Origin: Bos javanicus
Taxonomy: Eukaryota > Chordata > Mammalia > Artiodactyla > Bovidae
Assembly (NCBI RefSeq): GCF_032452875.1
Contig: NC_083885.1
Span: 31,227,925-31,291,924, forward strand
Direction: 5' to 3'
DNA: 64,000 nt
Shown here one piece after another: positions 44,361-55,320 of the stretch (position 1 is its first letter; each line of letters begins with the position of its first letter). The translations under genes and the position numbers were made by a program. Under the pieces are notes generated by a model. The model was not told the DNA's origin. It was given only the letters and a program-made list of their open reading frames with translations, and made no database searches.

Positions 44361-45049
44361 CACCATGTTCTTGTTAATTTTGACAAAGAAGGTAAATTGG
44401 AAATCTGCTGTTTTTGGAAAGCTTTTACTTTCCTAATAAAATCAAAAGTTGTAGCTGGCACTATACTGCCTACCTAATGCCAGTCATGAAACTGGAAATG
44501 ATACCTGCAGCTGGAACAGATGGGTGGACATTATGAAAATGTAAGCATTGGGGAAAAGCTCAAGAGAATTAGAGATAAGCAAAACCTGAACTCAGGCCAA
44601 CAGCGACCTCCCTCCTTTTGGGTGTTTAAACCACTGTAATCAAGTTTTACGTTAGCTGAAATTCAAAGCCTTTTTTTCACTGAGATGCTGTTGGATCTGA
44701 TGTGATAGCTAACTTTTCTTACTGCCAGAGTTATGTAAAATGTTCTCTGCTTCTCAAAAGGATCAAAAAATGGAGCACATTTTATGAAGTGTTTTCGCAC
44801 ATAGCTTCTGGAACACTTAGATATTTTCAGGTCAAAAGAGCTTGTCCCTCAGTTAACATTATGTCTCATCACACATTTTCACTGTGGCATTAAGTTAATT
44901 GTCCAGATCTTACATGCGGAGAGAGCAACATTATTTCTAAGCCACTGAAGAAGTCCTTGGCAGTTTTAGAGACAGACTGTCTTTGAATGGACTATTTGAT
45001 ATTAGCTATGACATTTTTATTTTGCAGTGGAAATGTACACACTGATACT
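44361..45049. other. Unique DNA, no gene seen
   Basis: Nothing recognised. A short frame at 44702-44893 has no domain. Confidence 0.45.
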
Positions 45050-45563
45050 TGGGGTAGCCAGCCTCCCCGACTCCTCTCACTAATGCCTGCCTCCCGGTGC
45101 TCAGACCTTGTAAGGATTCCTCCCACATTTTACCAGTGCTGGTCTGTGTGATCAACAGCAGTGATTGTATGTCACTTCAGATTAGGTTATAAAAGACTGC
45201 AGTTTCTATCGAGGACGTTCTCTTCCTAGCCAGCTCCCTCAGAGCCCTCACTGTGGGCAAAGCGAGTTGCCATGTCCTAAGGACACTTAGGCTTCCTATG
45301 GAGAGCCTCCCTTGGCAGGGAACAGAGTCGATGGCCAGAAGCCAGTGAGGAAATGAGGCATGGCAACCACATGGATGGGCTTGGCAGTTAAGTCTTAAGC
45401 CTCAGTTAAACCCTGAGGTGACTACAGTTGGGCCAATCCAGCAGCTTACTGTAACCTTGTGAGAGACTCTAGACCAGAACCCACTCAGTTAAGCCACTCT
45501 AAGGTTCTGACCCTAAAACACTGTCTGAGATAATAAATACATTGTTTTAAGCTACTAACTTTT
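45050..45563 (+). mobile_element. ERVL-MaLR (MLT1-like) LTR
   Basis: LTR architecture in plus orientation: 'attaggttataaaagactgc' with a TATA-like ttataaaaga at about 45187, then 'cctatggagagcctcccttg', 'accttgtgagagactctaga', and a polyadenylation aataaa at 45533-45538 in the motif 'tgagataataaatacattgt' that closes many MaLR LTRs. Its end is interrupted by a Bov-tA. Confidence 0.6.
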
Positions 45564-45564
45564 T

Positions 45565-45757
45565 GGATTCCCAGCTGGCGCTAGTGGTAAAGAATCTGCT
45601 TGCCAGTGTAGGAGACATAAAAATACAGGTTTATCCCTGAGTCAGGAAGATCCCCTGGAGGAGGTCATGGCAACCCAAAATTCCAAGGGCAGAAGAGCCT
45701 GGTGGGCTACAGTCCATGAGGTTGCAAAGAGTTGGACAGAACTGAGCATGCACACAC
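45565..45757 (+). mobile_element. Bov-tA SINE in the MaLR LTR end
   Basis: Plus-strand Bov-tA with several small deletions. Flanks aagctactaactttt (45549-45563) and aagctattaactttt (45758-45772) match at 14 of 15 positions, a target duplication. Confidence 0.88.
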
Positions 45758-45772
45758 AAGCTATTAACTTTT

Positions 45773-47421
45773 AGGTTTTTTGGTTTGTTTTTAGCAGTAG
45801 ATAAGAGTTATCTAGTTTTATTACAGTAAAATTTGAAGGCATCAGTCTTATGTGGTATGTCACAAGAATATGTTCAAGTCTGCTAATTCCCTAAGAATGT
45901 TCTATGAAATCTGAGTAATTGTTTTTTTTTAAAGGTATGTATGTATATATATACATACACATACATATATATATGTGTGTATTCATCAATATGCAGGCAT
46001 ATGTGTAGTGGCAATCTATGGACCTTAAGTGACAGATACTTTATGTGAGAAAAGAAAGGACACGTAACTGGAGGCAGATGCCTTGACTCAATGAGGCTCC
46101 AGTTATAATACAAAGAGAGGTGAGGAGCTTTTCCTTTCCTGATTTCAGAGTCCTTTATTTCCAGAAGAGGCCAATAAATCCTACTTCATGAAGACGTTAG
46201 AAAGTATAATAACATGACAAATATAAAACATCCAGGTCGTAAATTGGTACATATCCAGTACCCTATAAATGTATATCTCCTATAAGAACAAACCTTGAAA
46301 TACAACTTAATAAGGGTACTGAACTACTTTGTTCATATTTAAAAATCATTGTATATCCATTTAAAAATTACTTACTCTATTTAAAAGCTATCAATAATGT
46401 ATTATATATATATATAACACACACACACATGTATATATATACATATATACACATACACACATACACAAATATATAGCCATGCTATAAAGGCAATTTATTT
46501 TCATTCATATATATTGAATGTTAGAGACTTACTCAAGTGAAACATAGTTGTAGTTTAATCTAACAGTGATGAATTACTGGAGTGAATTCATGCAAACAGG
46601 GAAATTGAAATTAAATTCATCACACCAAGGAAAACACTTCCTACCCATGTAAATTAGCAGCTTTTCCGCTAAAATCAATTTGTTTTGGTAAATTATGCAA
46701 AAATCCTCAAAGGACTTAGGTAAGTAATTTATTATACTCTTGGCTGTTTCATAATGTTAGGAAATAAAATGTATTCACACAATATTAGATGGCATAAGCT
46801 GAGAGCTTTAGTGACAGTTTTTGTTTATTACAATTAATCTAACTTGACTGCACTGTCAGAACACCCACATTATATGGGACATATAATTTTTGTGCCAGTG
46901 CTTAGAAGATGCTACCTTAAAAAATAAAGAAAAACCTCTGTCGTTAAGAGTGCTGATTATTTCCTGAAACATTTTATGGCAAAGGTCAGTAATTTCAATA
47001 AAAAATGCCTTGAATTCTGTAGTTCCAAGAGAGGAAATTACCTTTCTAGCCAATATGAGAATACAGTTTTGCACAAGATTATTGTAGAATTTTTGGTATA
47101 ATTCAAAGAGAATGTGTTTGTTTAGCAGATGATATTATGATAGTGTATCACCAAATCTAATATGCACCTGTAGTCACATGGAACATCCAGTAAATCTCTT
47201 TTAGCAAAAGGGTAGAAGTGTTATCTTTAAAAATCTCTCTCTCACCCTATATCCAATTGTTTAGGTTATTGGAGTCATTTTATTCATCTATACTTACAAC
47301 CCTCTATTCTACTGTATGAGATCAGTTTTAGGAACATCATTTCTTGTCCAAAATGCATGAAATAGGCACGGAATGGCCTTGTATCTCCCATCTAATTACC
47401 CTCAAATCCCTTCCCCACATG
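45773..47421. other. Unique DNA with two TA/CA microsatellites
   Basis: Microsatellites at 45935-45982 (TGTA/TA/CA mix) and 46402-46476 ((TA)n, (CA)n, (TACA)n mix). No gene is seen. 46540-46760 is unbroken AT-rich unique sequence. Confidence 0.5.
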
Positions 47422-47709
47422 GTAAAATGAAAGTGAGAGTGCTCAGACTCTTTGCCACCCCATGGACTATACTGAATACAGGATAGGCTAGCCTTTCCCT
47501 TCTCCAGGGGATCTTCCCAACCCAGGGATCGAGCCCAGGTCTCCCACATTACAGGCGGATTCTTTCCCAGCTGAGCCACCAGGGTAGCTCAAGAATACTG
47601 GAGTGGGTAGCCTTTCCCTTCTCCAGGGGATCTTCCCAACCCAGGAATTGAACTGGGGTCTCCTGCATTGCAGGCAGATTCTTTACCAACTGAGCTATCA
47701 GGGAAGCCC
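47422..47709 (-). mobile_element. Bov-tA SINE with duplicated tRNA-like head
   Basis: Minus-strand: shortened Bov-A body, first head ending 'gagccaccagggtagctc', linker 'aagaatactggagtgggtag', second head ending 'gagctatcagggaagcccc'. The best-preserved example of this structure in the window. Confidence 0.88.
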
Positions 47710-47849
47710 CCCTACAGTGTAGGCAAAATTATGTTACCACACATGAAGCTGGTATGATACTCCACTGCTTGAGGTTACTTAGTGGTTACTTGTGACCACA
47801 GTAGGAATACTAACCTTACAGAATACCACATAAGACCTATTACATCATT

Positions 47850-48150
47850 ACTTGCCTTGTCTTAAACCTTCCTTCAGGCCCTTCATCCCTATCCCGTCAA
47901 ATTCCTTGCCTACCCTAAAATACATCATGAATTTTTCAAAGTACATTATTAGCATAACCCCATCCACTGAAGCATGCTCTACCTTTTGCATGGCACCTCT
48001 CTTTTTTAGATCACTAAAATTTAGAGGACTTTACCCTTTTCGGCTTAAAGCACCTAAAATGATAATCATTTGTTTTTGTGTTCTCTCTCCAGAGCACATA
48101 AACTTCATAAAGACATAGTTGGTTTTATCTGTTGTTTTATGTGTATGTGT
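47850..48150 (+). mobile_element. Possible L2 fragment
   Basis: 'accttccttcaggcccttca' and, later, 'ctctccagagcacataaact' with 'ttttatctgttgttttatg' follow the order of L2. Weak. Confidence 0.33.
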
Positions 48151-48798
48151 GTAAACACATTTCAAATGGTATAAATGCTTTTATATTAGCTGGTTATTTC
48201 CTTGATACTTCTAATCTGCTTTATTCTCCACAAATCTTGGAACTTCCTCAAACTAAGGTTTCCATGGTATGGTCTTTTGCATCCAATTATTTGCTCTCTT
48301 GGTCACAAAATTGGAAAACTGAAAATTTACTTAAGTACTTTATATATCATATAATCATGATAATACAATGAAAAAAAATAATAAATATCTTGGAAGTTAC
48401 CCTGGAACCGTCTTAGCTTATTTTCTGATTAGGATCATTTCACCTATGTAATCTTATGTTTTTGATATAGTTGGTAGCTGACCTATTTCTGTGAACATTG
48501 GAAGCATCAAGTAGTTTTAAAAATAAATGGCCATCTACTGGCATGAAAACAGAAATATAGATCAATGAAACAGGATAGAAAGCCCGGTAATAAACCCACA
48601 ACCTATGGACACCTAATCTATGACAAAGACAAGAATATACAATGGAGAAAAGATAGGCTCTTCAATAAGTGGTGCAGGGAAAATTAGACAGCTACATGTA
48701 AAAGAATGAAATTAGAATACTCCCTAACAACAAAGACAAAAATAAACTCAAAATGGATTGAAGACATGAATGAAAGGGCAAACACTATAAAAAAAAAT

Positions 48799-48965
48799 GC
48801 TTGGGGCTGGTGCACTGGGATGACCCAGAGGGATGGTATGGGGAGGGAGGAGGGAGGAGGTTCAGGATGGGGAGCACATGTATACCTGTGGCAGATTCAT
48901 TGCCATGTTTGGCAAAACTAATACAATATTGTAAAGTTTAAAAATAAAATTAAATTAAAAAAACA
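48799..48965 (+). mobile_element. Ruminant L1 3' UTR end nested in older L1
   Basis: 'cttggggctggtgcactggg', G-rich purine segment at 48838-48859, 'atgtatacctgtggcagatt', then an A/T-rich tail. Same terminal L1 segment as at 42575-42763, only about 165 bp long, inserted between two adjoining parts of the older L1. Confidence 0.83.
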
Positions 48966-49244
48966 TATAAGCAGAACACTCTTTGACATAAACCACAGCA
49001 AGATCTTTTTTGACCCAACTCCTAAAGAAATGAGAATAAAAACAAAAATAAACAAATGGGACCTAATTAAACTTAAAACCTTTTCACAGCAAAGGAAACT
49101 ACAAAAAAGACGAAAAGATAACCATCAGAATGGGAGAAAATATTTGCAAATAAAGCAACTGACAAAGGATTAATCTCTAAAATATACAAACAGCTCAATA
49201 AAAATCAAAAAAAATGTGCAGAAAACCTAAGTAGACACTTCTTC

Positions 49245-49505
49245 ATGAAGACATTCAGATGGCCAACACACATGAAAATATGTTCAACATCACTAATTAT
49301 TAGAGAAATGCAAATCAAAACTACAGTGAGGTGTCATTTCACACCTATCAGAATGGCCATCACTAAAATTCAATATAGAATAAATGCTGGAGAGGATGTG
49401 AGGAAAAGTGGAAAATTTACATTTTCACCCTTATGTACTGTTGGTGGAAATGTAAATTGGTACAGCCACTGTGGAGAACAATATAGAGGTTCCTTAAAAA
49501 ACTAA
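49245..49505 (+). pseudogene. L1 ORF2 C-terminal remnant
   Basis: 86 codons translating to the same ORF2p C-terminal region as on the minus strand at 24327-24605: REMQIKTTVRCHFTPIRMA and GNVNWYSHCGEQYRGSLKN. Truncated upstream by the insertion end and by stops. Confidence 0.78.
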
Positions 49506-50640
49506 AAATAAAACTACCATATAAGCCAGCAAACCCATTACTGGTCATATACTCAGAGAAAACTATAATTCAAAAAGATACTTGCACTTCAGTGTTCATT
49601 GCAGCACTGTTTACAGTCGCCAGGACATGGAAACAAATGTCTCCCAACAGGAAAATAGATAAAGAAGGTATGCTTCAGATATATACAAGGGAATATTACT
49701 CATCCATAAAAAGGAATGAAATGGAATCATTCGTAAAGACATGGATGGACCTGGAGACTGTCATACTAAGTCAAGTAAGTCAGAATAAGAAAAATATAGT
49801 AACATATATATGTGGAATTTAGAGAAAAGATACAGATGTGATCTTATTTGCAAAGCTGAAGTTTAGATGCAGATGTAAGGAACAAATGTATGAATACCAA
49901 GGAGGAATAGGGGCTTGGGATGAATTGGGAGATTGGAATTGACATATATACACTATTATGTATAAAATAGATAACTAATTAAAACTTATTACATAGCACA
50001 GGGTACCCTACTTGATGCTCAGTGGTGCCCTAAATGGGAGGGAAATCCAGAAAAGAGGGGATATGTGATTCACCTTGCTAAACAATAGAAACATTGTAAA
50101 GCAACTATACTCTATTAAAAATTTTAAATAAAATAAATGGCCATCTTTGAAAGACCTGATGGTTTCAATTAACACTGGCATCCATTCTCCATATGATCCT
50201 TATGATGATATTGGTGTTGAGACAGGCCAAGATTCCTCTCCTCTAACCAACTTCCTATCAGGAGTTGAAGCCTAAGTTAGATTCATGTCATGATTTCAAA
50301 CATCAGATTTTGTGTTCATCAGATTCCATCAGAAAACCACAATCTGCATGTGGATTCAACTTTATTCCACATGTATACCATTTTAAACAGTAAATGGAAT
50401 TTTCACAAGTAAAATTGAATAATGCTACAATAAGGGATTATTTTATTTTAAGGAAGAAATTGGTACATCTTTAAGTAATGCAGATATCCATTTCTTGATA
50501 ATTGGAATAACTGAAACACATCACAGCTTACTTCACAAGACTGAAATACTGGTGTGACAGTGCTTCATATTCAAGGAGCCTGGAGTTAATGTCAAGTCCA
50601 AAGAATTTTGTTGCTTTTCAGTGAGGGTTTTATTGTTGTA

Positions 50641-50845
50641 GGGCTTCCCTGATAGCTCAGTTGGTAAAGAATCTGCCTGCAATGCAGGAGACCCAGGTTT
50701 GATTCCAGGGTTGGGATGATCTACTGGAGAAGGGATAGGCTACCCACTCCAGTATTATGGCCTGAAGAATTTCATGGACTGTATAGTCCATGGGGTCACA
50801 AAGAGTCGGACATGACTGAGCGACTTTCACTTTCACTTTACTTTC
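50641..50845 (+). mobile_element. Bov-tA SINE
   Basis: Full plus-strand copy: 'gggcttccctgatagctcag', box B-like 'ggtttgattccagg', body, and tail 'gcgactttcactttcacttt'. Confidence 0.92.
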
Positions 50846-50980
50846 TTATTGTGATTTGTATTTTCTGGTTGATTTTATTGGGTAGTTAATAATTTTCTTC
50901 TTTGCCATGTCATTTATTACTATGGTTATTTTCAGAGATGTTTAAGATCAAAATATTCATTCTTTCAGAATTACTGTATC

Positions 50981-51004
50981 TGACACACACATATATATAC
51001 ACAC

Positions 51005-51035
<31 letters not shown>

Positions 51036-51050
51036 CACACACTCATATAT
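50981..51050. repeat. (CA)n/(TA)n microsatellite
   Basis: CA units, then a long TA run, then CA units again. Confidence 0.93.
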
Positions 51051-53760
51051 GCACTTTAAACTTGATTACTCCATATAAAATTGCATTTTAAACATTTAAA
51101 GAAACATTTGTTTCCATTTTGAGGTTCCTTTTAATCAATATTATTTTCAGGTTTCAAGCTTTCATTGACAGTAAGCAATGTGTCTAAACAATGTAATGCA
51201 AAAATAAAAGCCTTAATGTTACCCAAGAGACTGTGCTATTATGGGTAAAGTTATTACTCTATTTAAGTGGCATGGGAGGCTTTCTAAAACCCAAACCTAT
51301 GGTTTTTATTCTACACTTCTGGCTTTTCAGCTGCTCTCATTAATCTTGCAGTAAATGATGCAAATACAGGACTTGCAGGGTGCATCCAGTCTGCTTATTC
51401 TCTGTTTGTGGTCCCCAGTGGGTGTGAGGTTGTAGCGATTAAGGCGGTGTGTGTGCTGTTTTGAGGTACCACAAAGATAGATTAATTAGGCTGCAAATAG
51501 TCCCAATGACATTGCCAACAGAGCCTTTGATGGGCTCAGTCCGAGGTGGTTGAATCTGAAGATATTGATGGATAGGTGATCTCCCAAGAAGGGAAGTGAT
51601 GATGAGAAGTAAAGGGGGAGCATCTGGTGCCTGTAGCAATGAACAGGCCATGGCGGTCGCTGCCAGAAACCAAAAAGGGACACGTTCATAAAAACACGAT
51701 TTAACAAGACTAATGCAAGATGAAAAGAGTAATAGGAGGACTAACAACCTTAAATTTCTAATGATAAACCTCACAAAGCAAACTCTAGTCCCAGATTAGA
51801 GTAATATGCAATCCAAGTCAAATATTTTAGATAAAGCATACTAATCTTAACCAAACATTTTATTACTCGTATTTTTGATAACTCACTGCTGAATTTTATC
51901 TAACATTTGAGAGAGCAAACAATGAAGAACTTTCCAGTCCACAAATGTAGATAAAAGCATTTGAAAAAATTCAACACTCATTTATGGCAAAATTTTCAGA
52001 CTCGAAAAGAGAGAAAGTTTATAAAAACTTCTAAAAGGGAACTTTGTATGTAGCCAACATCATAATTAACTGATTTTTGATCACCTTTTCTCTACTAGCA
52101 GGAGCAAGTATTGTCCAATATTAGCCACTTGTAACTATTGAGTATTTGCAGTATCACGAGCTCAAGTTAAGACATGCAGTTAGTGTAAAACATACAATGG
52201 ATCCCAATAACTTAGTTTAAGAAAATAATGTAAAATATTCTACTAATAATTGTATAGAAAAGTTTATTTTAGATACATTTCATAGCTTAAATTTGGTTTT
52301 AATTTCATCATTTTTTGCTTTTTAATGTGGCTACTATAGAAATGAAAATTACATATATGGCTCACATTATTTGCCTCACATATATCCATTGGACTGCACA
52401 AGTTCTAAAGTTTCAGTTTAATTTGGTACAGGTCTGAAATGAGGTCCGATCCAAAGGGATTCTCAGCATTAAAACTTTAAGAGGTAGCTTGTTTTGTGTG
52501 ATTTCCCTTTCCTTATGTTGGAACTGGTTCAAGTTGGGACCTCAATTTATAACTGATTACAAAAGCCTATGGGCCTCTCATTAAGTTGTAAAATTTTCCT
52601 TCAAAATTATTTTCAGGCCAAAACTTTCTCTCTAGCTCCACCTCTTAGGAAGTATGTTCTAGCATTTTATGTCCTCAAGAAGTGGTTCTCTTTTTCCTCA
52701 GTTTTCTTTTCTACCTGCCTGCCTTTGCTCCATTTCTTTTATGAAAGAAAATCCTATGCTCCTTCAAAAACCAGCCTGACACATCTGTGAGATCTGATCA
52801 CACCTGCTTCTGATCCTTCCTGTCCTGACTCTGAGCCTGACTCTCTGAAACAGACCTTATTTTCTCCTTACCTTCCTATCACAGAGAGATGTTCTGTATC
52901 TGATCCCGCGCTGATCAGCTCTGTGACCCCTATGGCCATAGGACTTCCCCCTTGCCTCATTCTTAGCACCTAACTCAGTGTGCCCATGGTCCTTGTTTCC
53001 AGAATTAATTTTCATTTTTGTATGCTATGTGTATGTACTTATTAATTTATAAGAGCAATTTGTGAAGATATGAGATATTCTTGGGCTTATTTAAAATGCC
53101 TCTTTGGAGCTGGAGTCGCCTCATTAGCAATTCACCAGGGTACTAATTGCGTGTGACACCATCGATGTATTGTGTCCTATTTTCTAAATCCCTGGGTGGA
53201 AATACAGACAAGGGTTCCAACTAAAATAAACAGAGGATATACAGACATTTCCTCTCATAACTACCAGTCTGAGCAGGTGGAGTAGAATTTTCCTACCTCA
53301 AAAAATGTTTTCCTGATTTGTTGGAGAATCAACAGGATGTTATTTTTTTCCCCTGACTTGAAACTTTTAGCTTTAATTTGACTTAAGAAGCCTCCCTTTA
53401 AGGTAGCATTGGTGACTTGTTCTTTATTGTTATTAGCTCAACATACCTTTTTGAGATCAAGTTTTGATAAGGAATAGAGTTTGTACATCTAAATGGAGAG
53501 ATGGGGCCTTGGAAGACAAAATGAGCTGCTTCTCAAACTTGCTTCACATCTGCCTTCCAGGTCCTAGTTATCCCAGCACCTGTAGGTACCACAGCCCTCG
53601 TGACTCCCTCCATCCACAGCCCTTTCCTCAGATGTCTGCCCACAGTAGCCCTCCATTTAATCCCAATAGTTAACCTCCTGCAACTGCAGAATAATCGCGT
53701 AACTGAAAACCCAACCAAGACAAAGGACAATATCACTTGGGCCAACTATGCTCCCAACAT
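51051..53760. other. Unique DNA, no gene supported
   Basis: No recent repeat. 51420-51780 is richer in GC and CpG than its neighbours and holds a 111-codon minus-strand frame (51439-51774) with a hydrophobic N-terminus but no recognisable family (see findings). Around 52600-53000 the sequence is weakly L2-like. 53085-53230 may be conserved non-coding DNA. Confidence 0.45.
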
Positions 53761-53951
53761 CCCATCCCAACATCAGTTTTACCATCAAACAGTGTAAAAG
53801 CTCAGAAAAGTTTGAGATAACTGTTCTAACCTCTTCTTTTACAGATGGTGAAACTCCCATCCCAACATCAGTTTTATCATCAAACAACGTAAAAGCTCAG
53901 AAAAGTTTGAGTTAACTGTTCTAACCTCTTCAGTTTACAGATGGTGAAACT
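53761..53951. repeat. Tandem duplication, two 95-bp units
   Basis: Unit 1 (53761-53855) and unit 2 (53856-53951) both run from 'cccatcccaacatcagtttt' to 'acagatggtgaaact', with about half a dozen differences. Each ends in a pyrimidine stretch plus ttacag|atgg, which is part of a MIR-like sequence. Confidence 0.92.
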
Positions 53952-54481
53952 CTCCCAGAAAAGTAAACTGTTTTCCCAATATTAACCCATACTCAAGCAG
54001 ACTTTTAATTATAAACAAGTTATTCGGACACCCAACCCAGCTCTTTTCCACTACATTTTGATCTGGAATTTTTTTCATTTTCACATTGTGGACAAAGTCA
54101 AATGCCTTCAGTCATTTCATATCCTGTCTCTTCTCTTTTTCCAGGCCGTCTCTGACTTCATTATCACTTTTACACACTGCAGTCGCAGTTCAGACCTGGT
54201 CCTGCATTGTAAATGACCAGTCTCAATGGAACTGCTTTTCCTGCTCAGTGACAGGTGATGAGATGAGAGGAGGATAGGCAGTTATAAGACAAACATTAGT
54301 CACCCATAATCTTATCAAACTACAAGGAATGTTTGGGTGTATAGCCTCCCAGAATTTTAAAAATAATATGATATTGCTTCCTATTATCTTATTAAAGTGT
54401 TTATAGTAAATTTAATATACCTGGGGACACTGCTTCATGTTTTATTTTATAATCTGCAGTAAATACTTATTTACTAAAAGT
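53952..54481. other. Unique DNA, no gene seen
   Basis: A decayed MIR-like stretch may follow the duplication to about 54010. Nothing else is recognised. Confidence 0.4.
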
Positions 54482-54482
54482 C

Positions 54483-54521
<39 letters not shown>

Positions 54522-54528
54522 TACACAC
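54482..54528. repeat. (TA)n(CA)n microsatellite
   Basis: Twelve or so TA units followed by about ten CA units. Confidence 0.94.
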
Positions 54529-54570
54529 TTATGAGCATATATATAACTTACATATGTTATATAAATATAA

Positions 54571-55026
54571 GGACTTGCCTGGTGATCCAGTGGTTAAGAC
54601 GCTATAACTCCCAATGCAGATCCTGGATTCAGTCCCTCATCAGAGAACTACATCCCACAGGCTGCAACAAAGAGTTCTCATGCTGCAACTAAAGATTTCG
54701 CATGCCTCAACTGAGACTCGGAGAAGGCAATGGCACCCAACTCCAGTACTCTTGTCTGGAGAATCCCATGGACAGAAGAGCCTGGTAGGCTGCAGTCCAC
54801 GGGGTCGCTAAGAGTCGGACACGACTGAGCAACTTCACTTTCACTTTTCACTTTCCTGCATTGTAGAAGGAAATGTCAACTCACTCCAGTGTTCTTGTCT
54901 GGAGAATCCCATGGACAGAGGAGCCTGGTGGGCTGCCGTCTATGGGGTCGCACAGAGTCGGACACGACTGAAGCGACTTAGCAGCAGCAGCAACTAAGAC
55001 TGGCACAGCCAAATAAACAAATATAT
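54571..55026 (+). mobile_element. CHR-2 SINE, split by BOV-A2
   Basis: Left part 54571-54719: tRNA-like head 'ggacttgcctggtgatccag' and body 'gcaacaaagagttctcatgc'. Right part 54990-55026: 'caactaagactggcacagcc' and tail 'aaataaacaaata'. Plus orientation. Confidence 0.82.
54720..54990 (+). mobile_element. BOV-A2 SINE inside CHR-2
   Basis: Full BOV-A2 dimer: first unit, linker 'cttcactttcacttttcact', second unit and (AGC)n tail. caactgagact before and caactaagact after differ at one base, consistent with a target duplication in the CHR-2. Confidence 0.93.
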
Positions 55027-55027
55027 G

Positions 55028-55238
55028 AAGTGAAGTGAAGTCGCTCAGTCGTGTCCGACTCTTTGCGACCCCATGGACTGTAGCCTACCAGGCTCCTCCG
55101 TTCCTGGGATTCTCCAGGCAGGAATACTGGAGTGGGTTGCCATTTCCTTCTCCAGGTGATCTTCCCAATCCAGGGATCGAACCTGGGTCTCCCATATTGC
55201 AGGCAGACGCTTTACTATCTGAGGCACCAGGGAAGTCC
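55028..55238 (-). mobile_element. Bov-tA SINE with 15-bp flanking repeat
   Basis: Minus-strand Bov-tA from 'gtgaagtgaagtcgctcagt' to 'aggcaccagggaagtcc'. ataaacaaatatatg is present at 55013-55027 and 55246-55260, a perfect 15-bp duplication, so it landed in the A-rich tail of the CHR-2. Confidence 0.93.
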
Positions 55239-55254
55239 TTTATGTATAAACAAA

Positions 55255-55260
55255 TATATG

Positions 55261-55294
<34 letters not shown>

Positions 55295-55320
55295 TTCATA
55301 TACTTTATACACACACACAC
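55255..55320. repeat. (TA)n(CA)n microsatellite
   Basis: TA then CA units to 55294, and a second CA run at 55310-55320. Confidence 0.92.

Larger units (their letters stand above)
48537..50130 (+). mobile_element. L1 LINE, 5' truncated, 16-bp target duplication
   Basis: Sense L1 holding the end of ORF2 and the 3' UTR, finishing in a short A-rich tail. The 16-mer aaataaatggccatct occurs at 48521-48536 and 50131-50146, so both ends are exact. Typical L1 text: 'tcttcaataagtggtgcagg', 'aacagctcaataaaaatc', 'atccataaaaaggaatgaaa', 'catagcacagggtaccctac'. A younger L1 3' end interrupts it at 48799-48965. Confidence 0.92.
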
